64,000 bases of DNA from JADZEM01 sp046328125 (GTDB taxonomy: Bacteria; Chloroflexota; UBA6077; JACCZL01), in the NCBI GenBank assembly GCA_046328125.1, contig JAXLXF010000005.1, forward strand, positions 270,676 to 334,675. The letters run 5' to 3'. How positions within the stretch are numbered: position 1 is the stretch's first letter; each line of letters starts with the position of its first letter. Both the position numbers and the translations under genes were made by a program. Positions 45,121 through 53,780 of this stretch are shown one piece after another. The notes under the pieces are model-generated. The model ran no database searches and had not been told where the DNA came from. It was given only the letters and a program-made list of their open reading frames with translations.

Positions 45121-45283
45121 GAACGCCTCCTCGCAGTCATGGGGTCGCCGGTGGGAATCGTGCCGTGCACGGTGCTGACGGTGTCCACGCCGCCGCGCGG
45201 GACGGTCTCACCCTGGTAGGCTCAGCGTAGACCATCGTGGCGTCTGCGTTCGAGCGATGGCAACCGATCTCTGGCCGGCGAGA

Positions 45284-46483
45284 CTACGGCGGCAGGCGCC
45301 AGCGCCGGCCCTCCGAGCGCGCCACGACGTACGCGCGGCGGTCGAGTCCGTCGTGGCGGCGTGGTCCGAACGTGACCATGCCCGTAGCGCCTGGATAGTC
45401 GGCAGTCGATTCGAGGGCATCGCGCAGCGCCGACGACGTTGGGCCGGCTCGCTCGATTGCCGCCACGACGAGGTTGACGGCGTCCCAGGCGGCTGCAGCC
45501 TCGGGCGTTGGCGGCCGGCCCGTCCGATCCTGGAGCTCGCGCCGAAAGTCGCGCACGACCGGCGTCAACGGATCGTGGTCCCAGAGGTCGTCTGAGACCG
45601 GCAGGCGAAGGGTCAGGGTGCGCACGACGACCGACGCCTCGCCGGCCGATGCCAGGGTGGACGGGCTGGCCGCGCCCGGTCCCATGAACAGCGGCGTCAG
45701 GTCGCGCACCTTCGGCACTTCGCGGGCGATCGAGGCGGCTTCGTGCGAGTCTCGCGGCCAGGCCAGGATGGCGCGCGGCCCGGCCGCCTGGATCCGGGTC
45801 AGGATCGGCGCGTACTCGTCGCTGCCCGGCGGATACGCCTCTTCGGCGACCACCTGGATCGACCGGCTTGCCGCCAGACGCAGCAGCGAGCGTCTGGCGC
45901 TGGTGCCGTCCATCGTGCGTGGCGCGAGCCAGCCGAGCTTGTCCACGCCGCTCGCCACGAAGAAGTCGAGCATCGCGGTGAGCGCTTCCTCCGGCGCGGC
46001 GTCCAGCGCGAACGTCCACTGCGCCGCGCGGGTGTCGTCGCCGCTCTGCTGGAGCGCGACCAGCGGGAGGTGCGCGGTCTCGGCCGCCTGACGCACTGCC
46101 GAGACGACGACGGCATCAGCCGGGCCGATGGCCGCGACGGCGCCACTGTCCACGAGATGCCGAATCGCCGTCTCGGCGCGGTCCGGTCGCCCGACGTCGT
46201 AGACGCTCAGCTCCAGCGTCCGACGCTCGCCGGAGGGGAGTCGCAGGCCGCCGCGTCGGTTGACCAGCTCGACCGCGAGCTTCGCCGCCTCGAATCGCTG
46301 GCTGCCGTCTGGCCCGACGTCGTCTACCGAGTCCAGGAGGGCGCCGAGCACGACCGTGGGCACCGGCGTCGGCGACGAGGCCGGCGCCGCGACCGGTCGA
46401 GGGGGGACAGGCTGGCAGGCGACTGACGCCAGCAGCAGGAGTATTATTGTCAGTGACGGCAAGGGCCGGGCGGCTCGGATCAC
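45284..46483 (-). CDS. periplasmic-binding-type lipoprotein (Peripla_BP_6, branched amino acid type)
   Basis: A 399-residue lipoprotein. GTG 46483 has GGAG six bases upstream and gives a signal with lipobox ASVAC (Cys23), followed by a Pro/Ala/Thr linker. The two-lobe type I binding fold is shown by LGALLDSVDDVGPDGSQRF, AAKLAVELVNRRGGLRLPSG, GAVAAIGPADAVVVSAVRQ, LPLVALQQSGDD and GVDKLGWLAPRT. The pattern fits receptors for branched amino acids or amides. No permease genes are adjacent. A longer frame reaches 47992 but is only a shadow of the divergent DtxR gene. It may share control with that gene. Confidence 0.82.
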   Translation of the reverse strand: MIRAARPLPSLTIILLLLASVACQPVPPRPVAAPASSPTPVPTVVLGALLDSVDDVGPDGSQRFEAAKLAVELVNRRGGLRLPSGERRTLELSVYDVGRPDRAETAIRHLVDSGAVAAIGPADAVVVSAVRQAAETAHLPLVALQQSGDDTRAAQWTFALDAAPEEALTAMLDFFVASGVDKLGWLAPRTMDGTSARRSLLRLAASRSIQVVAEEAYPPGSDEYAPILTRIQAAGPRAILAWPRDSHEAASIAREVPKVRDLTPLFMGPGAASPSTLASAGEASVVVRTLTLRLPVSDDLWDHDPLTPVVRDFRRELQDRTGRPPTPEAAAAWDAVNLVVAAIERAGPTSSALRDALESTADYPGATGMVTFGPRRHDGLDRRAYVVARSEGRRWRLPP

Positions 46484-46532
46484 GGTTCTCCGCGCACCTG
46501 ACCTCTCCTCGTGTAGGTTTGCCTCTATCCTG

Positions 46533-46561
46533 TTGTGAGGACGCTGTCGAATGCGTACAAT
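46533..46561 (+). promoter_or_regulatory. promoter of the DtxR-family gene
   Basis: TTGTGA (46533-46538) and TACAAT (46556-46561) with the optimal 17-base spacer. It lies inside the 5' extension of the longest frame (46535), which confirms that translation starts later, at ATG 46694. The leader is about 125 bases. Confidence 0.65.
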
Positions 46562-46693
46562 CCGCCGGGTACCGCCAGCGAGACGGTATTCTATGCTAGT
46601 CGCCTGCGCCTCAGCCTCGCGCCCGACTCCGGTCAGGATGCAGCGGTTGCTGACACGCGGCTGCATCAGTGGCTCGGATCGGAGGCCGCGTTG

Positions 46694-47458
46694 ATGGATC
46701 GCAGCAAGCCGAGCAAGACGGTTGAAGATTATCTCCAGGTCATGCACTACATGACCCGGGACGGCGCTTCGATTATCGGGGCACGGCTCGCCGAGCGCAT
46801 CGGCGTGGCGCCGCCGACCGTCACCGCGACGCTCCAGCGCATGGTCCGCGACGGCCTGATCACGATGGACGACCACAAGGCCGTGCACCTCACCGAGAGC
46901 GGTCGCGAGGAGGCCGAGAGCATCGTGCGCCGGCACGCGCTCGCCGAGCGGCTGCTGACCGAGATCCTCGGGCTGGGCTGGAGCGAGTCGCACGAAGAGG
47001 CGCACATGGTCGAGCATGTCATCTCGCCGAAGGTGGAGCGCCGCCTGATGACGGTGTTGGGCAACCCGATGACCTGCCCGCACGGCAATCCGATCCCTGG
47101 GACCGGCGCGACGCCGTCGCCGCACGCCTTCGCGCTCGCGGACGTTCGGCCGGGACAGCAGGTGGTGGTCGAGCGGATCGTCGAAGAGGCCGAGGACGAC
47201 ACGGAATTGATGAACTTCTACGAGCGGTCCGGCCTGATCCCGCGCACGCCGCTCGACGTCGTCGAAGTGTCGGCGGCGGCCGGGCTGATCACCGTGATGC
47301 GTGCTGGCGAGCGGATTCCGCTCGGCCTGTCGGCAGCGGCCAAGATCCGGGTCGTGGACGCCGCGCACGCCGACACGCTGCCACCACAGCCACGCATCAT
47401 GAGCGCGGAGCACGGGCACGCGTCTCGGGCGGGCATGGCGGCGCTGCTCGCCGACTGA
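46694..47458 (+). CDS. DtxR/MntR family metal-dependent transcriptional regulator with FeoA-like domain
   Basis: A 254-residue iron- or manganese-sensing repressor. The N-terminal winged helix (SKTVEDYLQVMHYMTRDG, RIGVAPPTVTATLQRMVRDGLI) binds DNA. The dimerisation domain carries metal ligands in RRHALAERLLTEILG, ESHEEAHMVEHVIS and the PMTCPHGNPIP segment. The last ~80 residues form an SH3/FeoA-like domain (VRPGQQVVVERIVEE). ATG 46694 has GGAGG 11 bases upstream. It is divergent from the binding lipoprotein gene. No metal transporter is next to it, so its regulon is elsewhere. Confidence 0.92.
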   Translation: MDRSKPSKTVEDYLQVMHYMTRDGASIIGARLAERIGVAPPTVTATLQRMVRDGLITMDDHKAVHLTESGREEAESIVRRHALAERLLTEILGLGWSESHEEAHMVEHVISPKVERRLMTVLGNPMTCPHGNPIPGTGATPSPHAFALADVRPGQQVVVERIVEEAEDDTELMNFYERSGLIPRTPLDVVEVSAAAGLITVMRAGERIPLGLSAAAKIRVVDAAHADTLPPQPRIMSAEHGHASRAGMAALLAD

Positions 47459-47508
47459 CGGCAGGCGCCAGTCCCAGCAGCGCCTCTCTTGGTGAGTGCC
47501 GCCGGCCG

Positions 47509-48714
47509 CTAACGCCCGCCCCGTGGCTGCGACGTTCCCTGGAGCGCCGCCAGGCCGTCGCGGGCGCCCTGGAGCCCTGGATTCAGGGCCAGCGCTTTGG
47601 TGAACTGCTCGCGGGCATCGGCGGTGCGCCGCGCCGCGACGTAGATCCAGCCGAGCGCGTGGCGGTACTGCGCGATCCGTCCGCCGTCGCGGTCCAGCTC
47701 GACGGCGCGCAGGAACAGTGGCTCGGCCTTGTCGTACTCGCGGCGGCCGTAGTGGATCCAGCCGAGCTGGGCGTACGCCGTCGCGTAGGTCGGGTCGAGC
47801 TCGATGGCGCGCTGGAACCGCTCGCTGGCGTGCTCGTACTCCTCCCGCGCCAGGTGGACCATGCCCCGGCCACCCTCGGCGCGGGCGTCGTTCGGGTTGA
47901 GGGTGAGCGCCCGCTGAAAGGCCATCAGCGCCTGGTCGTACTGGTTCTGGGCGCGATACGCGTGGCCGAGGCTGACGTACAGGTAGGACCACTTCGGTGC
48001 GAGATCGACGGCGCGCGTGTACGACTCGACCGCCCCGGCGTAGTCGGCGCGAGTCTCGCGCAGCACGCCCTGAATCCGATACAGCTCAGGATCGTCTGGC
48101 GCGATGTCCAGGGCGCGCGCCAGCAGGTCGTCGGCCTCGAGCAGGCGGTACTGGTCGGAGTACGCTTCGGCGAGCGCCGCCATCGCCGTCGCCGAGGACT
48201 GGTCGATCTGCACCGCTTCGAGGCCGATCTGCACCGCGCGGTCCACCTGTCCGGACCAGTCGAGCGCCGTCGCCAGAGTCGCGCGCGCCTCGGCACTGTT
48301 CGGGATCAGCGCGATGGCCGCCCGACCGCGCTCGACGGCCTCGTTCAGCCGGTGCTGGTCGATCAGCGCACGGGTCCAGCGAATCTGGGCGCGGCCGTAG
48401 GTCGGGTCGAGCTCCACGACCTTGCGGTAGCCGTCCACCGCGTCGATCCAGCGCCCTTCCGAGAAGGCGAGGTCGGCGTCCCCAACGAGCGACTCTAGCG
48501 AGCGCGGCTGTGGCGTGGGCTGCGGCGGCAGGGCTGGAGCGGCCATCTGCACGGTGACGGCCTCGACGTTGCGCGAGCCGATCCAGTTGGGCACGGGGAC
48601 GTGCAGATACCACGTGACGCCCAGGAGCATGCCGCCGGCCGCGAGCGCGCCGAACACGAGCCCCCAGCCAGAGCCCCGTCGACGTCGTCGGCCTCGGTAC
48701 GGGCGATACGCCAA
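47509..48714 (-). CDS. membrane-anchored TPR protein
   Basis: A 401-residue protein with an Arg-rich cytoplasmic N-terminus (YRPYRGRRRRRGSG), one transmembrane helix (GLVFGALAAGGMLLGVTWYL, about residues 18-37) and about eight TPR units from residue 73 on. Examples are GRWIDAVDGYRKVVELDP, NQYDQALMAFQRALTLNPNDA and REYDKAEPLFLRAVELDRD. The start is TTG 48714, supported by GGGAGGG five bases upstream. TPRs facing the outside suggest a scaffold for envelope complexes. The partner is unknown. A TTGACA/TATACA promoter is upstream. Confidence 0.82.
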   Translation of the reverse strand: MAYRPYRGRRRRRGSGWGLVFGALAAGGMLLGVTWYLHVPVPNWIGSRNVEAVTVQMAAPALPPQPTPQPRSLESLVGDADLAFSEGRWIDAVDGYRKVVELDPTYGRAQIRWTRALIDQHRLNEAVERGRAAIALIPNSAEARATLATALDWSGQVDRAVQIGLEAVQIDQSSATAMAALAEAYSDQYRLLEADDLLARALDIAPDDPELYRIQGVLRETRADYAGAVESYTRAVDLAPKWSYLYVSLGHAYRAQNQYDQALMAFQRALTLNPNDARAEGGRGMVHLAREEYEHASERFQRAIELDPTYATAYAQLGWIHYGRREYDKAEPLFLRAVELDRDGGRIAQYRHALGWIYVAARRTADAREQFTKALALNPGLQGARDGLAALQGTSQPRGGR

Positions 48715-48781
48715 GCGACCCTCCCGCGAGCGATTGCGCGAGTCATGAGCTCGTCGTGTCGCATCGCGAATCGAGACCCAC

Positions 48782-48808
48782 TGTATAGCGCGCTCCCATA
48801 TTTGTCAA
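48782..48808 (-). promoter_or_regulatory. promoter of the TPR protein gene
   Basis: Minus-strand consensus TTGACA (48803-48808) and TATACA (48782-48787), with a 15-base spacer, or TACAGT in the same region with 17. About 65 bases of leader precede TTG 48714. Confidence 0.6.
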
Positions 48809-48909
48809 ATCGGGCAGGGTTTGGGAGCCGGCACACCCAAAACTGGCCGTTTCAGGCGACCGTATCTCGCTTCTCGACGCAGGTTATGGCGGGGGGATTT
48901 CAGGCGAGA

Positions 48910-49965
48910 TCAGCCGGGCGAGGAGACCGAAGACGCGTCCGCCTCGGCAGTTGGGGCGCCAGCCCGTTCGGCCAGGCCGCGCGCGATGTGGCCGACCACG
49001 TCGTGCTCGACCGCCTGGGACGCCACGCGGATCGCGTTCTTGATGGCGAGCGCGTTCGAGCGGCCGTGGGCCACGATGCAGATGCCGTTGAGGCCGAGCA
49101 GCGGCGCACCGCCGTACTCGGCGTAGTCGAGGCGGCGACGGACCCGCCGAAAGGCCGGCAGGACGCCCACCGCGAACAGCTTCGAGACCAGCGACGCGTT
49201 GATCTCCTCGCGGATCATGCCCGTGATCGAGCTCGCCATGCCTTCGGCCAGCTTCAGCACCACGTTGCCGGAGAACCCGTCGCAGACCACCACGTCCACA
49301 TCGCCGGACGGGATCTCTTTGCCCTCGACGTTGCCGACGAACTCGATGGGCAGCGCCTTGAGGCGCGGGTGAGCGGCCTGAACGAGGGCACTGCCCTTGG
49401 ACTCCTCCTCGCCGTTGGAGAGCAGGCCGACCTTCGGGCGCGCGATGCCGAACACCTTCTCCATGTAGACGGAGCCCATCAGCCCGAACTGCTCCAGATA
49501 CTCTGGCTTGCAGTCGGCGTTGGCGCCCACGTCGATGACCAGGGTGCCACCCTTGCGCGTCGGGAAGACCGCGGCGAGCGCCGGGCGATCCACGCCGCGA
49601 ATGCGTCGGAGCTCGAACAGGCCGGCCGCCATGACGGCGCCGGTATTGCCGGCCGAGACGAACGCCTGGGCGCGGCCTTCGCGGACCAGCCGCACCCCGA
49701 CCACCATCGAGGAGTCAGGCTTCTGGCGCACGGCGTTGGCCGGGTGCTCCTCCATCTCGACGACCTGGGTGGCGTTCACCACCTCGATCGCCAGGTGTGC
49801 ACCGTCCTTCCCCAGCCGTGTCTCGAGGTCGCGTTGCGGTCCGACCAGCAGGATGCGGGTCCCAAGCTCCTGGGCCGCGAGCTTCGCGCCGTCCGCCACC
49901 ACCTCGGGCGCGTGGTCACCGCCCATTCCATCCAGTGCAACCGTGGTCTGGCCGTGTGCGCTCAC
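48910..49965 (-). CDS. plsX: phosphate acyltransferase PlsX
   Basis: A 351-residue peripheral enzyme that makes acyl-phosphate from acyl-ACP for phospholipid synthesis. Family marks are TVALDGMGGDHAPEVV at the N-terminus, FVSAGNTGAVMAAGLFELRRI, TLVIDVGANADCKPEYLEQFG, NGEEESKGSALVQ, and VVCDGFSGNVVLKLAEG. The C-terminus has GLNGICIVAHGRSNALAIKNAI. GTG 49965 follows GGGGAGAAG. The usual companions rpmF, fabH and acpP are not present, which is unusual for plsX. It lies just downstream of the adaptor gene in the same direction. Confidence 0.95.
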   Translation of the reverse strand: MSAHGQTTVALDGMGGDHAPEVVADGAKLAAQELGTRILLVGPQRDLETRLGKDGAHLAIEVVNATQVVEMEEHPANAVRQKPDSSMVVGVRLVREGRAQAFVSAGNTGAVMAAGLFELRRIRGVDRPALAAVFPTRKGGTLVIDVGANADCKPEYLEQFGLMGSVYMEKVFGIARPKVGLLSNGEEESKGSALVQAAHPRLKALPIEFVGNVEGKEIPSGDVDVVVCDGFSGNVVLKLAEGMASSITGMIREEINASLVSKLFAVGVLPAFRRVRRRLDYAEYGGAPLLGLNGICIVAHGRSNALAIKNAIRVASQAVEHDVVGHIARGLAERAGAPTAEADASSVSSPG

Positions 49966-50000
49966 CTGCTTCTCCCCGCCCTATCTTCAACGTGTCCTGG

Positions 50001-51575
50001 TTACGGTGCCCCACCGACCACGTCGCCGTCGAGGATACCGGTCGGCGACAGTATGACCTCTGCGCCCTCAGGTAGTCCCTGCAGCACCTCGACATTTCGG
50101 CCATCCTGCACGCCGACCTGCACGTTCTGCTTACGGGCGCGGCCATCCACCACCGTCATCACACTCGTGTCAGTTGTGCCGACGATCGCATCGCGAGGTA
50201 CGAGGAGCGTGCCAGAGCGGCGTGCGCCGGCGACCGCGACTTGCGCGTGCAGGCCACTTTTCAGCTTGGCGCGGGGATCCTGTACGTCAATTCGCGCCGC
50301 GACGGTCCGAGCGCGCGGATCGACGCTCGGCGAGATCGTGCGCACCGACCCCGTGAACGATTCGCCCGAGTAGACGTCCACCAGGACGCTCACCGCCTGT
50401 CCCGGCGACACTTGCCCGAGCTGTCGCTCGTCGATCCCGACCTCGACCTCGTAATCGGGCGGTTGAATCGAGACGATCGGGGCGCCGGCTCCGACCGTGG
50501 CGCCCTGTTGCTGATGTGTCTGGACCACGATGCCGCCAATCGGCGCGGTCAGGGTCGCCTCACGCAACTGAAGGCGGGCCAGCTCTAGCGCCGCGCCAGC
50601 GTACTCGACGCCGCTCTGGCCGGCCTTCACCGCCGCTTCGGAGGACGGCTGGCCGGCCCGACGCAGGCGGGCCTCGGCGGCTTCGACGTTGGCGCGCGCC
50701 TCGTCCAGGTCGCTCGGGCCGACCGGCCAGCGCGCGAGCAGCAGCGCGTCCTCGGCGTCCGCCAGCTGCTTGCGAGCCGCCGTCAGCTCATCCGGCGAGA
50801 TCGGCTGGCGTGCCTGGGCGACCTCGGCCTGAGCCTGTTGGACTGCCGCGCGCGCCTGCTCGACTGCCGACGGCACCGTCGGCGTGACCGGCACGGGTGA
50901 GGCATCGGCGGCTGGGGCTGTCTGGGCTGCCTGAGCCGACGGGCCGCTGGTAAGCGCCGTGTCGAGCTGCTGGCGGGCGGCGGTAAGGTGGGCCTCGGCA
51001 GTGGCGATGGCGTCTGCTCGCCCAGATTCCAGGTCGGCCACCCGCTGTCGCGCGTCACGAGCCGCCTGGGCGAGCGTCGGGATCGACTCGGCGCGGGGCG
51101 CCGCCTCCAAACTGGCAAGCCGTGATTTCGCGGCGCGGAGGGCGGCGTCGGCCTCGGCGCGCGCGTCGCCGTCACCGTCCGCCTTAAGCGAGGCGAGGCG
51201 GGCTTCGGCGGCGGCCAGAGCGGCCTGGGCCTGCACGACCTGGACTTCGAGCGCCGAGCGGTCCAGCTCAGCGACGGTGTCGCCTTCTCGGACGGCCATA
51301 CCCGCCTCGACGGCCAGTCGCTCGACACGACCGGCCACGCGGGTGACGACCGTCGCCCCAGGCTTCGCGCGGAGCTCGCCAGGGTAGACGAGCAGGCTGG
51401 TGATCTCGCCGCGCGTGACCTGGGCCGTCCGCACGCCGAGCCTGATCCGCGACTGCGCCTCGGGATTCGCGACGTTCGGCCAGGGCAGGCGGCAACCGGA
51501 CGCGCCGACGAGGAGGACGAACAGCACGAGCGCGCCGCGAAGCGCCGATCCAGGAGGTGTTGACACGGTCACCAT
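50001..51575 (-). CDS. HlyD/RND-type efflux adaptor lipoprotein
   Basis: A 524-residue membrane-fusion (adaptor) protein. ATG 51575 is chosen; the longer frame to 51764 runs through a heptamer repeat array and is not protein-like. The signal ends in lipobox VGASGC. The biotinyl-lipoyl half-motifs are VVTRVAGRVERLAVEAGMAVREGDTV and, after the helical hairpin, LTAPIGGIVVQTHQQQGATVGAGAP. The coiled-coil hairpin between them is unusually long (about 250 residues, Ala/Gln/Glu/Arg-rich) and interrupted by a Pro/Ala/Thr segment. No ABC or RND pump gene is adjacent, so the partner is not known. Confidence 0.85.
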   Translation of the reverse strand: MVTVSTPPGSALRGALVLFVLLVGASGCRLPWPNVANPEAQSRIRLGVRTAQVTRGEITSLLVYPGELRAKPGATVVTRVAGRVERLAVEAGMAVREGDTVAELDRSALEVQVVQAQAALAAAEARLASLKADGDGDARAEADAALRAAKSRLASLEAAPRAESIPTLAQAARDARQRVADLESGRADAIATAEAHLTAARQQLDTALTSGPSAQAAQTAPAADASPVPVTPTVPSAVEQARAAVQQAQAEVAQARQPISPDELTAARKQLADAEDALLLARWPVGPSDLDEARANVEAAEARLRRAGQPSSEAAVKAGQSGVEYAGAALELARLQLREATLTAPIGGIVVQTHQQQGATVGAGAPIVSIQPPDYEVEVGIDERQLGQVSPGQAVSVLVDVYSGESFTGSVRTISPSVDPRARTVAARIDVQDPRAKLKSGLHAQVAVAGARRSGTLLVPRDAIVGTTDTSVMTVVDGRARKQNVQVGVQDGRNVEVLQGLPEGAEVILSPTGILDGDVVGGAP

Positions 51576-51616
51576 CAGGGCGAGTGCGCCGGTGCTGGCC
51601 GGTCTGGCCTCGGGGG

Positions 51617-51622
51617 AGGATA
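51617..51622 (-). promoter_or_regulatory. extended -10 box of the adaptor gene
   Basis: Minus strand TGGTATCCT, an extended -10 type, about 35 bases before ATG 51575. The position for a -35 box (about 51640-51645) falls inside the heptamer repeat array. Confidence 0.45.
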
Positions 51623-51632
51623 CCACCTGGGC

Positions 51633-51709
51633 GAGTATCGAGTAGCGAGTAGCGAGTAGCGAGTAGCGAGGGGCGAGGGGCGAGGGGCGAGGGGCGAGGG
51701 GCGAGGGGC
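51633..51709. repeat. heptamer tandem repeat, 11 units
   Basis: Eleven consecutive 7-base units: one GAGTATC, four GAGTAGC and six GAGGGGC. The two unit types form two homogeneous blocks. The array lies in the divergent region between the adaptor gene and the racemase-family gene, next to the extended -10 of the adaptor gene. Confidence 0.95.
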
Positions 51710-51775
51710 GCTCGCGGCTCATCGCTCGCGCGCAGTAGGATTCGCCCTGCACGTCAGCGTGCATGGGGAGGGTGC

Positions 51776-52432
51776 GTGGGGAATGTCGTCGGTCTGGTGC
51801 ACGCGGTCATTCCGGCCATCGAGCCGCTTCGGGCGGCGTTTGGGCAGCTGGCTCCGGACGTCAAGCTGATCAACATTCTCGACGAAGGGCTCGTCACCGA
51901 GATCGACCGCCGTGGCAGCCTGACGCCCGGCCTGGTTCGCCGCCTGACGACGCTGGTCGGCCTGGCCGAGGACGCGGGAGCGGAGCTAGTTCTGCTGAGC
52001 TGCACCGCCTATTCGCCAGTGGCCGACGACGTCCAGAAGCAGGCCGACATTCCGGTCCTCAAGATCGACGAGCTGATGGTGCGAGACGCCCTGAGCCGCG
52101 CCACGAAGATCGGACTGGTCGCGACGGTGCCGGCTGGCCTGACCATGCAGCGCAAGCTGATCGACCAGATCGCGACCGAGATGGGCGTCAACGTCGAGCT
52201 TGACGCGGTGCTGAAGCCGGAGGCGTTCGCGGCGCTCTCCAACGGCCGCCGCGACCAGCATGACGCGATCGTGCTGGACGAGGTGGAGCGGCTGGCGCAG
52301 TCGAACGAGCTGGTCGTGCTGGCCCAGGCGTCGATGGGGCACCTGGCGAACGCGATCCCGGCCAGCGTGAAGGTGCCAGTGCTGTCCAGTCCCACGCTCG
52401 CGGTCGCGAAAGTGAAGGAGATGCTGGGCTGA
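51776..52432 (+). CDS. aspartate/glutamate racemase superfamily protein
   Basis: A 218-residue protein of the Asp/Glu/hydantoin racemase fold. GTG 51776 follows GGGAGGG. The first catalytic Cys is present in LVLLSCTAYSPV. The second half of the catalytic pair is replaced by Ala in VVLAQASMGHL, as in arylmalonate-decarboxylase-like and several uncharacterised members. A one-base acid/base reaction such as decarboxylation or isomerisation is therefore more likely than racemisation. It is followed 63 bases later by the HIT gene. The substrate is unknown. Confidence 0.78.
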   Translation: MGNVVGLVHAVIPAIEPLRAAFGQLAPDVKLINILDEGLVTEIDRRGSLTPGLVRRLTTLVGLAEDAGAELVLLSCTAYSPVADDVQKQADIPVLKIDELMVRDALSRATKIGLVATVPAGLTMQRKLIDQIATEMGVNVELDAVLKPEAFAALSNGRRDQHDAIVLDEVERLAQSNELVVLAQASMGHLANAIPASVKVPVLSSPTLAVAKVKEMLG

Positions 52433-52495
52433 TGACGCCAGACACGCACTCGTTCGCTTTCGGGCTGGCAGTCGGACGGTGAGCGAGAGAGGACG

Positions 52496-52981
52496 ATGGA
52501 TCGACTCTGGACGCCCTGGCGTATGAGCTACATCGGGGGGCCGCCGGTGCCGGGCTGTTTTCTGTGTGTCAAGGCCGCCGAGGACCGCGACGAGGAGAAC
52601 CTGATCCTCCACCGGACGGAGCAAGCCATCGTGCTACTCAACCTGTATCCGTACAACTCCGGCCACCTGATGGTGGCGCCGCTCCAGCACACCGGCGAGC
52701 TGACGGCGCTCTCGTCCGAGGTCGGCGGGGAGCTGCTGGCGCTGACCCAGGTGGCGGTGGGTGCGCTGACTGCCGAGTATGGTCCGGAGGGGTTCAACAT
52801 CGGGATGAACCTCGGCAAGGTGGCCGGAGCGGGCTTGCCGGACCATCTCCACATCCACGTCGTCCCGCGCTGGAACGGCGACACCAATTTCATGCCGATC
52901 ACCGCCCAGACCAAGGTGCTGCCGGAGTCGCTCGACCAGACGTACCGGCGCCTGCGGCCCCGCTTCGAGGCAAGCTCGTGA
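52496..52981 (+). CDS. HIT family nucleotide hydrolase/transferase (Ap4A phosphorylase-like)
   Basis: A 161-residue HIT-domain protein. The histidine triad DHLHIHVVPRW is complete (His117, His119, His121). CFLCVKAAEDRDEENLIL has two Cys typical of zinc-bearing Ap4A phosphorylase-like members, and LLNLYPYNSGHLMVAP is the conserved substrate strand. It likely cleaves dinucleoside polyphosphates or AMP conjugates. It overlaps the downstream SDR gene by four bases (GTGA). Confidence 0.92.
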   Translation: MDRLWTPWRMSYIGGPPVPGCFLCVKAAEDRDEENLILHRTEQAIVLLNLYPYNSGHLMVAPLQHTGELTALSSEVGGELLALTQVAVGALTAEYGPEGFNIGMNLGKVAGAGLPDHLHIHVVPRWNGDTNFMPITAQTKVLPESLDQTYRRLRPRFEASS

Positions 52982-53706
52982 GCGCGGAGCAGTCTGACGC
53001 TCTGGCTGGCAAGGTCGTCATGATCACGGGCGGGAGCCGCGGCGTCGGGCTGGCGACGGCTCGGCGGATCGCGGCGATGGGCGCGAGCGTGTCGCTGGTG
53101 GCGCGGGACCGGGCGCTGCTGGACGAGGCCGTGTTGATGCTGAGCGGTGGCGGCGCACGGGCGATCGCCACGCCAGCCGATGTGAGCGATGCCGAGCAGA
53201 TGGAAGCGGCCGTCGCGCAGACCGAGCGCGAGCTGGGCGGCCTGGACGTGCTAGTCAACAACGCCGGCATCGGACGGTACGGGCCGGTGGCGGGGCAGCC
53301 GGTCGCGGAGTGGCGGCAGGTGATCGAGACGAACGTGCTCGGCGTGTTCTGCGCGACCCGCGCGGTGCTGCCGGCGATCCGGCGGCGCGGGGGTGGACAC
53401 ATCATCGCCATCTCGTCAGGGGCGGCGCGGACCGGCTATCCGAACATGTCGGCGTACTGCACGTCGAAGGCGGCGCTCGAAGGGTTCATGCGGGCGCTCG
53501 CGGCGGAGGTGGCCGACGAGCCGATCAGGTGCGCGACGGTCATCCCTGGCAGCATCCTGACCGACTTCGGCATTCGGACGCGCGAGGACCGGATCCAGAG
53601 CGGCCAGAAGTTTCTGGAGCCGGAAGACGTGGCGGACGCCATCGCGTTCTTGCTGGCGCAGCCGGCGCGAGCCTGGGTGCAGGAGCTGACGGTCTGGCCC
53701 CGATAG
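52978..53706 (+). CDS. short-chain dehydrogenase/reductase
   Basis: A 242-residue classical SDR. GTG 52978 overlaps the HIT stop. The cofactor loop is TGGSRGVGLATA, with NNAGIGRYGP for the NNAG motif, a catalytic Ser in IISSGAAR-like IAISSGAARTG, and YCTSK for Tyr-x-x-x-Lys. A C-terminal SILTDFG segment is typical of 3-oxoacyl-reductase-like members. The arginine-bearing VARDRALL after strand 2 suggests NADPH. The substrate cannot be told. The frame extends upstream to 52564 only as a shadow of the HIT gene. Confidence 0.88.
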   Translation: MSAEQSDALAGKVVMITGGSRGVGLATARRIAAMGASVSLVARDRALLDEAVLMLSGGGARAIATPADVSDAEQMEAAVAQTERELGGLDVLVNNAGIGRYGPVAGQPVAEWRQVIETNVLGVFCATRAVLPAIRRRGGGHIIAISSGAARTGYPNMSAYCTSKAALEGFMRALAAEVADEPIRCATVIPGSILTDFGIRTREDRIQSGQKFLEPEDVADAIAFLLAQPARAWVQELTVWPR

Positions 53707-53780
53707 CTATCAGCTGCCGGCGGACAGCGATCGGCCGTCACCGAATGGAGCTCTCCGACTGCTGATGGCTGACGGCTCGC

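Noticed and set aside
51633..51709. Possible CRISPR-like array
   Set aside because: Units are seven bases with no spacers; it is a simple tandem repeat.
51576..51764. N-terminal extension of the adaptor protein with repeats such as PRPSPLAPRYSLLATRYS
   Set aside because: It is the translation of the heptamer array and lies upstream of the signal peptide and the probable promoter.
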